Shown: positions 8,340 through 15,226 of the stretch, one piece after another
How the letters are laid out: the number at the start of each line of letters is the position of its first letter
How positions within the stretch are numbered: position 1 is the stretch's first letter
NCBI GenBank assembly: GCA_905209075.1
Contig: CAJLRL010000027.1
Span: 1-32,257, forward strand
Reading direction: 5' to 3'
DNA from: an uncultured Lachnospiraceae bacterium
GTDB taxonomy: Bacteria; Bacillota; Clostridia; Lachnospirales; Lachnospiraceae
DNA: 32,257 nt
Position numbers and translations under genes: made by a program
Notes under the pieces: generated by a model
The model's input: only the letters and a program-made list of their open reading frames with translations
What the model was told of the DNA's origin: nothing
Databases searched by the model: none

Positions 8340-9053
8340 TTATTTATTTTTATTCACGATACGTGTCTCGTATTTTCCACTTTCGATATCAATATATCTT
8401 ACAAAAAGAGAAACTTTGTTGTCCTCATTTAAGTTTTCCCATACCATGTCTGTGAATTCATCAATGTCTCCGTCGATGTCTACCCATGTAGGTTCTCCCT
8501 CAAAGCTTGGAAGAGGATTTCCGTCTCCCATATATGTATGAATGAAATGTCCCTCGCCTGCTACAGGTGCTGAGTATGCAAATGTGTATCTGTTGCATGC
8601 TGCCGGATTTCCGTTATTGCTCTTTAAGATTGACATTGCATAATTAAAATCGCCATTATCTATATGCATTATACCTGAAATTCTAGGTGTATAGTTTGGA
8701 GCATCCGGCTCAAACTCCCTTGTGCGCAGTGCCTGCTCGAATGTCTGCTGCTTGTCCATCAGTTCATAAATTGTATCTGTCTGATCTCCATTGGTAACAA
8801 TAGTTTTGTTTCCAAGTACACGCACAGGTGCATATATTATAAGACTTGGATCTTCGAGTTTTGATGGATCAAATGCCTGTGTTCTGATTCCTTCGCCATC
8901 CTCTACAAATACACGGTTACGGCTGTTTTCGCTTCTTCCCATAATAAAGTATGCTGTTACAGCTTTCTTTCCATCCTTGGAACGTCCGATCACGATTCCT
9001 CTTCCCGGATAAGTTGTGCCTGATAATTCTTTTGCGAGTGATACTCTTTCCAT
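8340..9053 (-). CDS. purO: IMP cyclohydrolase, PurO family
   Basis: A 237-residue protein of the PurO-type IMP cyclohydrolase family, first known from archaea, which closes FAICAR to IMP, the last step of purine synthesis. It is unrelated to the cyclohydrolase domain of PurH. Recognisable stretches are TTYPGRGIVIGRSKDGKKAV near the N-terminus, AYFIMGRSENSRNRVF, YAPVRVLGNKTIVTNGDQTD and PRISGIMHI, the NTN-hydrolase-like core with conserved Arg, Tyr and Gly residues. It is the first gene of the operon, preceded by AGGAGG six bases before the ATG and by the ZTP riboswitch. Together with the downstream formyltransferase it replaces bifunctional PurH. Confidence 0.9.
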   Translation of the reverse strand: MERVSLAKELSGTTYPGRGIVIGRSKDGKKAVTAYFIMGRSENSRNRVFVEDGEGIRTQAFDPSKLEDPSLIIYAPVRVLGNKTIVTNGDQTDTIYELMDKQQTFEQALRTREFEPDAPNYTPRISGIMHIDNGDFNYAMSILKSNNGNPAACNRYTFAYSAPVAGEGHFIHTYMGDGNPLPSFEGEPTWVDIDGDIDEFTDMVWENLNEDNKVSLFVRYIDIESGKYETRIVNKNK

Positions 9054-9120
9054 GTCAATCCTCCTAAATATAATGGTTTAAAAGTTATGAGTCCTTATAG
9101 GATTTGTTTTCCTACACGAC

Positions 9121-9188
9121 AAAAAACCGCCTGAACACACATCTATATATACGAATACAAATTCATATTGAAATGTGCGCCCAGACGG
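9121..9188 (-). terminator. Riboswitch-controlled terminator
   Basis: On the minus strand 9188-9173 (CCGTCTGGGCGCACAT) pairs along all 16 positions, counting G-U pairs, with 9142-9127 (ATGTGTGTTCAGGCGG), and six U follow at 9126-9121. The 5' arm begins with CCGTCTGGGC, the conserved 3' part of the ZTP aptamer. Folding of the aptamer and of the terminator are therefore mutually exclusive, so ligand binding should allow read-through into purO. Confidence 0.88.
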
Positions 9189-9238
9189 TCGGCATTCATA
9201 CGTTATACTTCATGTGGTGATTCCACTTTCCGTCAGTC
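9179..9238 (-). ncRNA. ZTP (pfl) riboswitch aptamer
   Basis: The minus-strand leader contains, in order, GACTGACGG, a hairpin with GTGGAATCACCAC, a short linker, and GCCGACCGTCTGGGC. The last block is the hallmark of the pfl/ZTP motif, in which the GACGG and CCGTC segments can form the pseudoknot. ZTP and ZMP build up when 10-formyl-tetrahydrofolate is short, and the switch commonly precedes purH-type genes. Here it precedes purO and the AICAR formyltransferase, the enzymes that use up ZMP. I recognised it by motif, not by a covariance search. Confidence 0.85.
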
Positions 9239-9252
9239 ATATAACTAACGTT

Positions 9253-9281
9253 ATTAAATCATGTTTCCACACTATTGTCAA
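9253..9281 (-). promoter_or_regulatory. Sigma-A promoter of the purine operon
   Basis: TTGACA (9281-9276), a 17-base spacer and TTTAAT (9258-9253), with a TGn extension before the -10. Transcription should start near 9246, just upstream of the ZTP aptamer. Confidence 0.85.
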
Positions 9282-9362
9282 GTATAACTTTAAAATCGCT
9301 GTTCATTTATAAGTTTTCCTAATAAATGCTATCATATATCCACCTATGCGTCAGATACGTCT

Positions 9363-10934
9363 TTAGAATCTTACAATACCATTTACTACTTTGAATGTGC
9401 CACCATTATATTTCATATTTCCTGTGTAGCCCCATGCAACTTTTCCACCTGATACTGCAAACCATGTGTTATTATATTTGCAGAGTGTTGTGCTTGTATT
9501 TAATACTCCATTCTTTACATACCACCATGTTCCGTTGTACTTGCAGAGTGTTGTCTTAAATTTTACAACGCCGCCCTGTACATAAAACCAGTTTCCATTG
9601 TATTTACAGAGTGTTGTTGCACCGAAGTTTACTTTTCCTCCCTGTACATAGAACCATGAGCCATTGTATTTGCAAAGTCCTGTCGCATTAAAGCGTACCT
9701 GTCCTCCACTTACATAGAACCATGAGCCATTGTATTTACAGAGTGTTGCTGCATTAAAGTTTACTTTTCCTCCCTGTACATACCACCATGAGCCGTTGTA
9801 TTTGCAAAGTGTTGTTGCTGAAAAATCAATCTTTCCGTTCTTTACATACCACCATGAACCATTGTACTTGCAAAGTGTTGTTGCTGAAAAATCAATCTTT
9901 CCATTCTTTACATACCACCATGAACCATTATATTTGCAAAGTCCTGTGTATGTGCTGTCAACTTTTCCGTTTTTGTAGTAAAGCCAGTCATTTCCTTCAT
10001 GTGAAAGACCTGTATATGAATCCATAAGGTATTCAGCTGGGATCTCACCCTGGGTTACGACATACGTACCATTTAATTTTGCTGAATTCATAATTGATCC
10101 ATGTGTCCATTTATAAACATCACTATACTCTGAATATCCTGCACTGGCATCGCCTTTTCCTGTCCTGCTATTATATGGCTCGTATGATTGGAATTTGTCT
10201 GCTGTTGAATTATAATAATATATTCTCATGTTAGAAGCATACTTTGTCGAATATTCCTGAGTATCTGCCACAAAGCCACCGAGATTATCGCTTGATGTTG
10301 TATAGATCTCACCTCTGCTGCTTAAAAGTTCGTTTTGTGAAGGTACTTTTGAAGTAAATGTATAGAATTTATCAATTCCAGCCTCTTTAACCTTCTGTGC
10401 CGCCCTGCTGTCTGTATTAAATGTCATAGAAGGAGCAAAATCTCCATATACATTTTCTACCTCTGGGAATTCATATCCATAATATTTACCATCAATTGTT
10501 CCGCTTGCAGTAAACATCATTTTCTTTGCTTTCATCTTTTCAAGGTTGCTCTTTGATACACCGTATCCTTTACTGTTATCGCCCAGTGAAAGGCTTAAGT
10601 ATGACTCTTTTAACACACTCTTTTTGTCGAGTAATGTTGAAATCGTGCTGTTCAGATCACCTTTTACATCATTTGCTGAAACGAATATCCATGTTGTATA
10701 TCCGCCATCATCAAGCTCGGTTCCTTTTAGCATTTCATAGCCATCGCCCTCTTCTATCAGGTCGCCTGTGCCATCTTTTAATAAATTCTGATCCCTTTCG
10801 CTCTGGAATTCAAGTGCAAAATCCTGTGAGTCATCTTCAGATGTCTCATCAGCATACACAGCTGTTCCACTTGTGAAGGCCATCGCTGCCGCCATCAGAA
10901 GTGCGCCAATCTTTCCTACAAGTTTTTTCTTCAT
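9363..10934 (-). CDS. Secreted protein with cell-wall-binding-like repeats
   Basis: A 523-residue protein. Residues 1-28 form a signal peptide (basic start, hydrophobic core, cleavage probably after AVYA). Residues 30-310 are a domain I do not recognise, rich in Asp, Ser, Tyr and Lys. Residues 311-523 hold about ten repeats of 21-22 residues with consensus CKYNGSWWYVKNGKIDFSAT. The aromatic/Gly pattern (W-[WF]-Y-V-x-[NG]-G-K) resembles choline- or glucan-binding cell-wall repeats that anchor proteins non-covalently to wall polymers. Eight consecutive repeats each begin with a Cys, which is unusual for such modules. The ribosome binding site AAGGAGG is five bases before the ATG, and TGGTACTAT about 40 bases upstream may be an extended -10. 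It is probably a monocistronic gene; I see no clear terminator after it. The function of the N-terminal domain is unknown. Confidence 0.85.
   Translation of the reverse strand: MKKKLVGKIGALLMAAAMAFTSGTAVYADETSEDDSQDFALEFQSERDQNLLKDGTGDLIEEGDGYEMLKGTELDDGGYTTWIFVSANDVKGDLNSTISTLLDKKSVLKESYLSLSLGDNSKGYGVSKSNLEKMKAKKMMFTASGTIDGKYYGYEFPEVENVYGDFAPSMTFNTDSRAAQKVKEAGIDKFYTFTSKVPSQNELLSSRGEIYTTSSDNLGGFVADTQEYSTKYASNMRIYYYNSTADKFQSYEPYNSRTGKGDASAGYSEYSDVYKWTHGSIMNSAKLNGTYVVTQGEIPAEYLMDSYTGLSHEGNDWLYYKNGKVDSTYTGLCKYNGSWWYVKNGKIDFSATTLCKYNGSWWYVKNGKIDFSATTLCKYNGSWWYVQGGKVNFNAATLCKYNGSWFYVSGGQVRFNATGLCKYNGSWFYVQGGKVNFGATTLCKYNGNWFYVQGGVVKFKTTLCKYNGTWWYVKNGVLNTSTTLCKYNNTWFAVSGGKVAWGYTGNMKYNGGTFKVVNGIVRF
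9366..10004 (-). repeat. Tandem 63-66 bp repeats encoding wall-binding modules
   Basis: About ten in-frame copies of a 63-66 bp unit. Copies 2 and 3 encode identical 22-residue modules and differ by only a few silent bases, which suggests recent duplication or gene conversion. Copies 7 and 8 are one codon shorter, and the outermost copies are the most diverged. Copy number probably varies between strains. Confidence 0.85.
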
Positions 10935-11016
10935 ATTATCCTCCTTCGTGATACTTTAGTGCTTTGTTATAGTACCATGATACCACTCTGTGTGGGATGT
11001 TTGTAAGACCATTTTC

Positions 11017-12543
11017 CTAATTTTTCTTTGCTGACACCATACCGATAAGGATTATATACAAACCAAGTGTTATCGGCTGTAATACACAGAAAAAATCAAC
11101 CGCAGCATATGAAACTATGGAGATCACTGCTCCCCACATATATTTGTTTTCTTTTAAAGCTTTTTGTATGCCGTCTTTGACTGCACTTGCTATAAAAGCT
11201 ATATAGACTGCTGCCCCTAATATTCCCATCGTAAAAAGGATATGCAGATAAACATTATGCGCATTGTCAAAATAATATTTAAGTTCTGAAATCATCTGTA
11301 CTTTATAGTGCGAAAACAATTCGAACACAACGCTTCCCTGCCCTGCCCCGAATATTTTCTGAACCGGTCCTGCTCCCATGAATATCGTAAACAGCCATCT
11401 CCACACATAACCACGATCCGTTCCCCAGTGATCGCTGAACCTTAAGTATTTCTCAAGTCCAAAAAGCTGTGAATCTGTATCCACCACTGATAAATATATG
11501 AACAAGGCTATAACTGCTACAGCAATTGTAAAGCTAAAAGCCTTGGCTGTCTTTGATACTGCCAGGTAAAATTTTTCACTTTTTATTTTTTTATCCGCTA
11601 AATATGCCGCTGCCACAAAGACTATCATTAAAACAACGTATACATATACCGGAACATCCATTATGGCTCTTGTTATCGCAGACCGGCCTCTTGCGCTGCT
11701 GCACAGACTGTATATGATTTTCAATATTATTACTGAAAGCAGTGTCTGGCTGCACAGTTCCATTATTCTTTTAAAGCATTTGCGGTCACGAAGAAATATA
11801 ACCGCACACAGCGCACATATAACGATAAATCCAAGATATGCCGCATCTACATTTGCAACCATTATTCCCATGATCATTATCGAATTGCATATCCCGAATA
11901 TAATGCGCTTTCGTATATCATCAGCCATACAGTATCCGGTTACTGCAAGTGGTAATATAAGTATCATATACTGTCCGAAAACTGATGTGTTTCCCAAAGT
12001 AGAGAGAAAATTGTATATCCTGTCCGTTGTTTTCTCGATAGCAGAAAACATTCCAAACAGATCAGCACCCATAAACTGTATTATCGCAAAAAGAGCTGCA
12101 GCAGCTCCCCCCACAGATGCTGTCAATACAAATATTTCATCCAGACTGAAATGTTTTTTTGCTGTTCTATAGATCATAGCCATCACTATCACAGCAAATA
12201 GTCCCAGATATGAGTCTGAACTTCCGGTAAAAGCTACCGCTCTATATTTTGCAAACGCAAACGACAACAGGGCTGCAAGTATAAACGCAGCCCCGAACTT
12301 GTCCGTGACAGATAAATTTTTTATCGACTTTTTTATCGAAAAATTACCTAATCCACCATTTTCTGTAACGTATTTCTCATAGTCCATCCATGCAGTAACA
12401 AAAAATGCCACACCTGTGATAAGTGCGAACGATATACATTTAGTCATCACTGTGTTTTTATATCCATTTGTCATAAAAAGCGGATACAATACAAACAGGA
12501 ATACATAAAGTATTATAATTTTATTTTTTTTCATATCCGTCAT
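11017..12543 (-). CDS. O-antigen-ligase-like membrane protein (Wzy_C family)
   Basis: A 508-residue polytopic membrane protein with about a dozen hydrophobic segments over its whole length and a large outer loop around residues 370-435. That loop contains RFSDHWGTDRGYVWRWLF, GAGQGSVVFELF and NAHNVYLHILFTMGILG, the pattern of the Wzy/WaaL family (the H-N-x-Y-L-H motif with a preceding Arg-rich loop). Members join or polymerise lipid-linked glycans on the outer face of the membrane; in a Gram-positive it would act on teichoic-type or capsular polymers or on protein glycans. It is the last gene of the long operon and follows a small membrane protein by five bases. No other capsule genes are near, so the substrate cannot be told from context. 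Confidence 0.78.
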   Translation of the reverse strand: MTDMKKNKIIILYVFLFVLYPLFMTNGYKNTVMTKCISFALITGVAFFVTAWMDYEKYVTENGGLGNFSIKKSIKNLSVTDKFGAAFILAALLSFAFAKYRAVAFTGSSDSYLGLFAVIVMAMIYRTAKKHFSLDEIFVLTASVGGAAAALFAIIQFMGADLFGMFSAIEKTTDRIYNFLSTLGNTSVFGQYMILILPLAVTGYCMADDIRKRIIFGICNSIMIMGIMVANVDAAYLGFIVICALCAVIFLRDRKCFKRIMELCSQTLLSVIILKIIYSLCSSARGRSAITRAIMDVPVYVYVVLMIVFVAAAYLADKKIKSEKFYLAVSKTAKAFSFTIAVAVIALFIYLSVVDTDSQLFGLEKYLRFSDHWGTDRGYVWRWLFTIFMGAGPVQKIFGAGQGSVVFELFSHYKVQMISELKYYFDNAHNVYLHILFTMGILGAAVYIAFIASAVKDGIQKALKENKYMWGAVISIVSYAAVDFFCVLQPITLGLYIILIGMVSAKKN

Positions 12544-12548
12544 GCCCC

Positions 12549-12731
12549 CTATCCCAATTCTTTTATAAAATTAGTTATATATGCGGAACAATCAGACGTA
12601 TAAACATTAAATACCGCTATGAGAAATACTATTATACAAATGACAAAGCATGCACCGCCTATGACGAGTGCAGTTTCTATATCGCTTTGTCTTAATTTAT
12701 CATTCTTTTTTATATTATTCTTTTTTGCCAT
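12549..12731 (-). CDS. Small single-pass membrane protein, unknown function
   Basis: A 60-residue protein with a Lys/Asn-rich N-terminus (MAKKNNIKKNDKLRQ), one membrane helix (about residues 20-45, GGACFVICIIVFLIAVFNV) and a short outer tail. I chose the ATG at 12729-12731, four bases after the UPF0210 stop. A longer reading from 12797 would overlap the upstream gene by 62 bases and has no ribosome binding site. The site at the chosen start is weak (AAGG only two bases away), so translation probably depends on coupling to the upstream gene. It lies five bases from the O-antigen-ligase-like gene, and may be an accessory membrane partner of it; that is inference from position only. Confidence 0.6.
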   Translation of the reverse strand: MAKKNNIKKNDKLRQSDIETALVIGGACFVICIIVFLIAVFNVYTSDCSAYITNFIKELG

Positions 12732-12735
12732 AACC

Positions 12736-14100
12736 TTAATTCTTAAAACTGTGAATTGGAGCCGGGATCCTTCCTCCGCGGTTGACAAAAGCATCACATG
12801 AGAATGTGTTTACAGGCATTACCGGTGCGTATCCTAAAAGTCCGCCGAGTTCTACTACATCTCCGACCTTCTTTCCTACCGCAGGGATAAGTCTCGCAGC
12901 TGTAGTTTTCTGGTTTATCATTCCGATAGCCATCTCATCTGCAATGATTCCTGAAATTGTTGTTGCTTTTGTGTCGCCCGGAATTGCTATCATGTCAAGT
13001 CCGACTGAACATACACATGTCATTGCCTCAAGTTTTTCGATCGTAAGAGCACCATCATTTACAGCATCGATCATTCCCTGATCCTCTGATACAGGTATGA
13101 ATGCTCCCGAAAGTCCACCTACATAAGAAGATGCCATGATTCCGCCCTTCTTTACCTGATCGTTAAGGAGTGCAAGTGCTGCTGTTGTACCTGGTGCACC
13201 GGCTCTTTCCAATCCGATTTCACATAAAATATCAGCTACAGAATCTCCTATTGCCGGAGTAGGTGCAAGTGAAAGATCTATGATACCAAATGGCACATTC
13301 AGCTTTTTGGATGCCTCTTTTGCTACGAGCTGTCCTACTCTTGTAACCTTGAATGCTGTTTTCTTTATTGTCTCGCAAAGAACCTCAAAGCTTTCGCCTC
13401 TTACCTTTTCAAGGGCTGTCTTTACAACACCAGGACCGCTTACACCTACGTTTATTATCGCATCAGCCTCTGTAACTCCGTGGAATGCACCAGCCATAAA
13501 CGGATTATCATCCGGCGCATTACAAAATACTACGAATTTTGCACAGCCTGATATTGGAAGATGTGCTGTAACATCTGCTGTCTCTTTTACGATCTCACCT
13601 ATTAGTTTTACAGCATCCATATTGATTCCTGTTTTTGTCGAACCGACATTTACAGAACTGCATACAAGGTCTGTCTCAAGCATAGCTTTTGGAATAGATC
13701 TGATAAGATTTTCGTCTGCCTTTGTCATTCCTTTTGATACAAGTGCTGAATAACCACCGATAAAGTTTACACCGACTTTTTTAGCAGCTTTGTCGAGTGT
13801 CTTTGCGATGGTCACAAAATCCTCCGGGCTTTTACATGCTGCGCCGCCGACAAGTGCTATAGGTGTAACAGAAATACGTTTATTTACAATTGGAATACAG
13901 TAATTATTCTCAATTTCTTCACCTGTTGCCACAAGATCCTTTGCAAGAGTTGTTATCTTGTTGTAAATATTTTCGTTTACCTTGTCAAGGTCTGAATCAA
14001 TACAGTCTAAAAGGCTTATACCAAGTGTGATCGTACGCACATCAAGGTTTTCCTTCTCAACCATCTCATTTGTCTCGATTACTTCACCGATATTAATCAT
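12736..14100 (-). CDS. UPF0210 / DUF711 PFL family protein
   Basis: A 454-residue cytosolic protein of the UPF0210 family, which has a fold related to pyruvate formate-lyase-type alpha/beta barrels but no established reaction. Typical stretches are TITLGISLLDCIDSD near the N-terminus, NKRISVTPIALVGG, GVNFIGGYSALVSKGMT, SSVNVGSTKTGINMDA and DLSLAPTPAIGDSVADIL. The length is normal for the family. The gene directly follows an ACT-domain (UPF0237) gene, and these two are commonly adjacent in Firmicutes, suggesting that the ACT protein regulates or partners this one. The start has a GAGGAG-type site. Confidence 0.9.
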   Translation of the reverse strand: MINIGEVIETNEMVEKENLDVRTITLGISLLDCIDSDLDKVNENIYNKITTLAKDLVATGEEIENNYCIPIVNKRISVTPIALVGGAACKSPEDFVTIAKTLDKAAKKVGVNFIGGYSALVSKGMTKADENLIRSIPKAMLETDLVCSSVNVGSTKTGINMDAVKLIGEIVKETADVTAHLPISGCAKFVVFCNAPDDNPFMAGAFHGVTEADAIINVGVSGPGVVKTALEKVRGESFEVLCETIKKTAFKVTRVGQLVAKEASKKLNVPFGIIDLSLAPTPAIGDSVADILCEIGLERAGAPGTTAALALLNDQVKKGGIMASSYVGGLSGAFIPVSEDQGMIDAVNDGALTIEKLEAMTCVCSVGLDMIAIPGDTKATTISGIIADEMAIGMINQKTTAARLIPAVGKKVGDVVELGGLLGYAPVMPVNTFSCDAFVNRGGRIPAPIHSFKN

Positions 14101-14118
14101 TTTATTCTCTCCTCTTTA

Positions 14119-14403
14119 TTATATACGATGCATTTTTTCAAAAATTTCTTCTTTCTGGCATTTGATCGTAACACCAATCTGCTCTCCAAGAGCATCTAAC
14201 TGATCTGAAATTTCTGAGAATGATTTTGTGGCGTTTTTCATGTCTGCTATCATCATCATATTAAAGTATCCTGATACGATCGTCTGTGTGATATCCAGCA
14301 CATTAACAGTACTTTCTGAAAGATATGTACATACCTTTGCGATAATTCCTACTGTATCTTTTCCTACTACTGTGATAATTACTTTGTCCATTGTGTTTTC
14401 CAT
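14119..14403 (-). CDS. ACT domain protein, UPF0237
   Basis: A 94-residue protein that is essentially a single ACT domain (VIITVVGKDTVGIIAKVCTY, then VNVLDITQTIVSGYFNMMMI). ACT domains bind amino acids or other small ligands and usually control a partner enzyme; this type is close to the GcvR-like group. The partner is probably the UPF0210 protein encoded 18 bases downstream. The start at 14403 has GAGGAG eight bases upstream; an internal Met (residue 5) is also possible. Confidence 0.9.
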   Translation of the reverse strand: MENTMDKVIITVVGKDTVGIIAKVCTYLSESTVNVLDITQTIVSGYFNMMMIADMKNATKSFSEISDQLDALGEQIGVTIKCQKEEIFEKMHRI

Positions 14404-14421
14404 AATGATCTCTCCTCTTTC

Positions 14422-15225
14422 TTATTGTACTGCTATTCTTTGTGAAAGCCCGTCTCTTCTTGCTACATACATTGGAAAATCCCCTGCTTTGTATGGGTTT
14501 TCTCCCATCGTAACTTCAAGACGTACTGCTTCATACGCAAGTTCTTCGTAATTATTTTCCTTGCTTAAGTGACCCAGGATCACTGCGCCAAATTTATCAT
14601 GAAGGAGCCTGCATAAAAGCTGCCCGCTCCTTTCATTCGAAAGGTGTCCGCTGTCACCGAGTATTCTCTGTTTAAGCGGATATGGATATGCTCCCGTCTG
14701 AAGCATATTTATATCGTGGTTTGCTTCAAGAAGCAGACCATCAAGTCCCTGAAGCTTTTCTATCAGGGCTTCATCATATGTGCCGAGGTCTGTTACCACT
14801 GCCATTTTATGATTTTCGTTTTTTATCGTGTACGCCACAGGCTCTGCAGCATCATGTGATATCGGCATTGGTTCGAGTGTCATATCACCTATTTTAAATT
14901 CTTCACCGGCATTTACCGGATGAAACAGTTCATCGTCTATTTTTCCGACTGATTTTACATTTTTGATGGCTTTAATCGTGCCTGGCGTTGCATATATCGG
15001 CAGATGATAGCGTCTTGACATAACTCCAAGCCCCGATATATGGTCTATGTGCTCATGTGTTACAAGTATTCCTTCCATGTCGGATGCCTTCATATCCATC
15101 TCATTCAGGCCATTTTCTATTTTTTTGCCGCTTATCCCGGCATCAATGAGCACATGACTTTCGTCTGTTCCAACGCATATGCAATTGCCGCTGCTGCCAC
15201 TTGCAATGCTGCATAATTCTAACAT
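14422..15225 (-). CDS. walJ: Metallo-beta-lactamase-fold hydrolase, YycJ/WalJ-like
   Basis: A 267-residue hydrolase with the zinc-binding motif THEHIDH (56-62), an N-terminal SIASGSSGNC strand-loop typical of the YycJ/WalJ group, a later SHDAAEPVAY segment with the third His, VVTDLGTY with the metal-bridging Asp, and LLLEANHD and ILGHLSKENN in the C-terminal half. Members are thought to be DNA-related exonucleases affecting cell division and wall homeostasis in Firmicutes, often near WalRK; no WalRK genes are seen here. Its start is one base from the stop of the FtsA-like gene, suggesting translational coupling. The family is sure; the symbol follows the nearest named homologue. Confidence 0.85.
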   Translation of the reverse strand: MLELCSIASGSSGNCICVGTDESHVLIDAGISGKKIENGLNEMDMKASDMEGILVTHEHIDHISGLGVMSRRYHLPIYATPGTIKAIKNVKSVGKIDDELFHPVNAGEEFKIGDMTLEPMPISHDAAEPVAYTIKNENHKMAVVTDLGTYDEALIEKLQGLDGLLLEANHDINMLQTGAYPYPLKQRILGDSGHLSNERSGQLLCRLLHDKFGAVILGHLSKENNYEELAYEAVRLEVTMGENPYKAGDFPMYVARRDGLSQRIAVQ

Positions 15226-15226
15226 A

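Noticed and set aside
9366..10004. Regularly spaced similar sequences that might suggest a CRISPR array.
   Set aside because: The units are 63-66 bp, contiguous, in frame and encode a protein repeat; there are no unique spacers.
12732..12797. A 22-residue longer start for the small membrane protein.
   Set aside because: It would overlap the upstream UPF0210 coding region out of frame and has no ribosome binding site.
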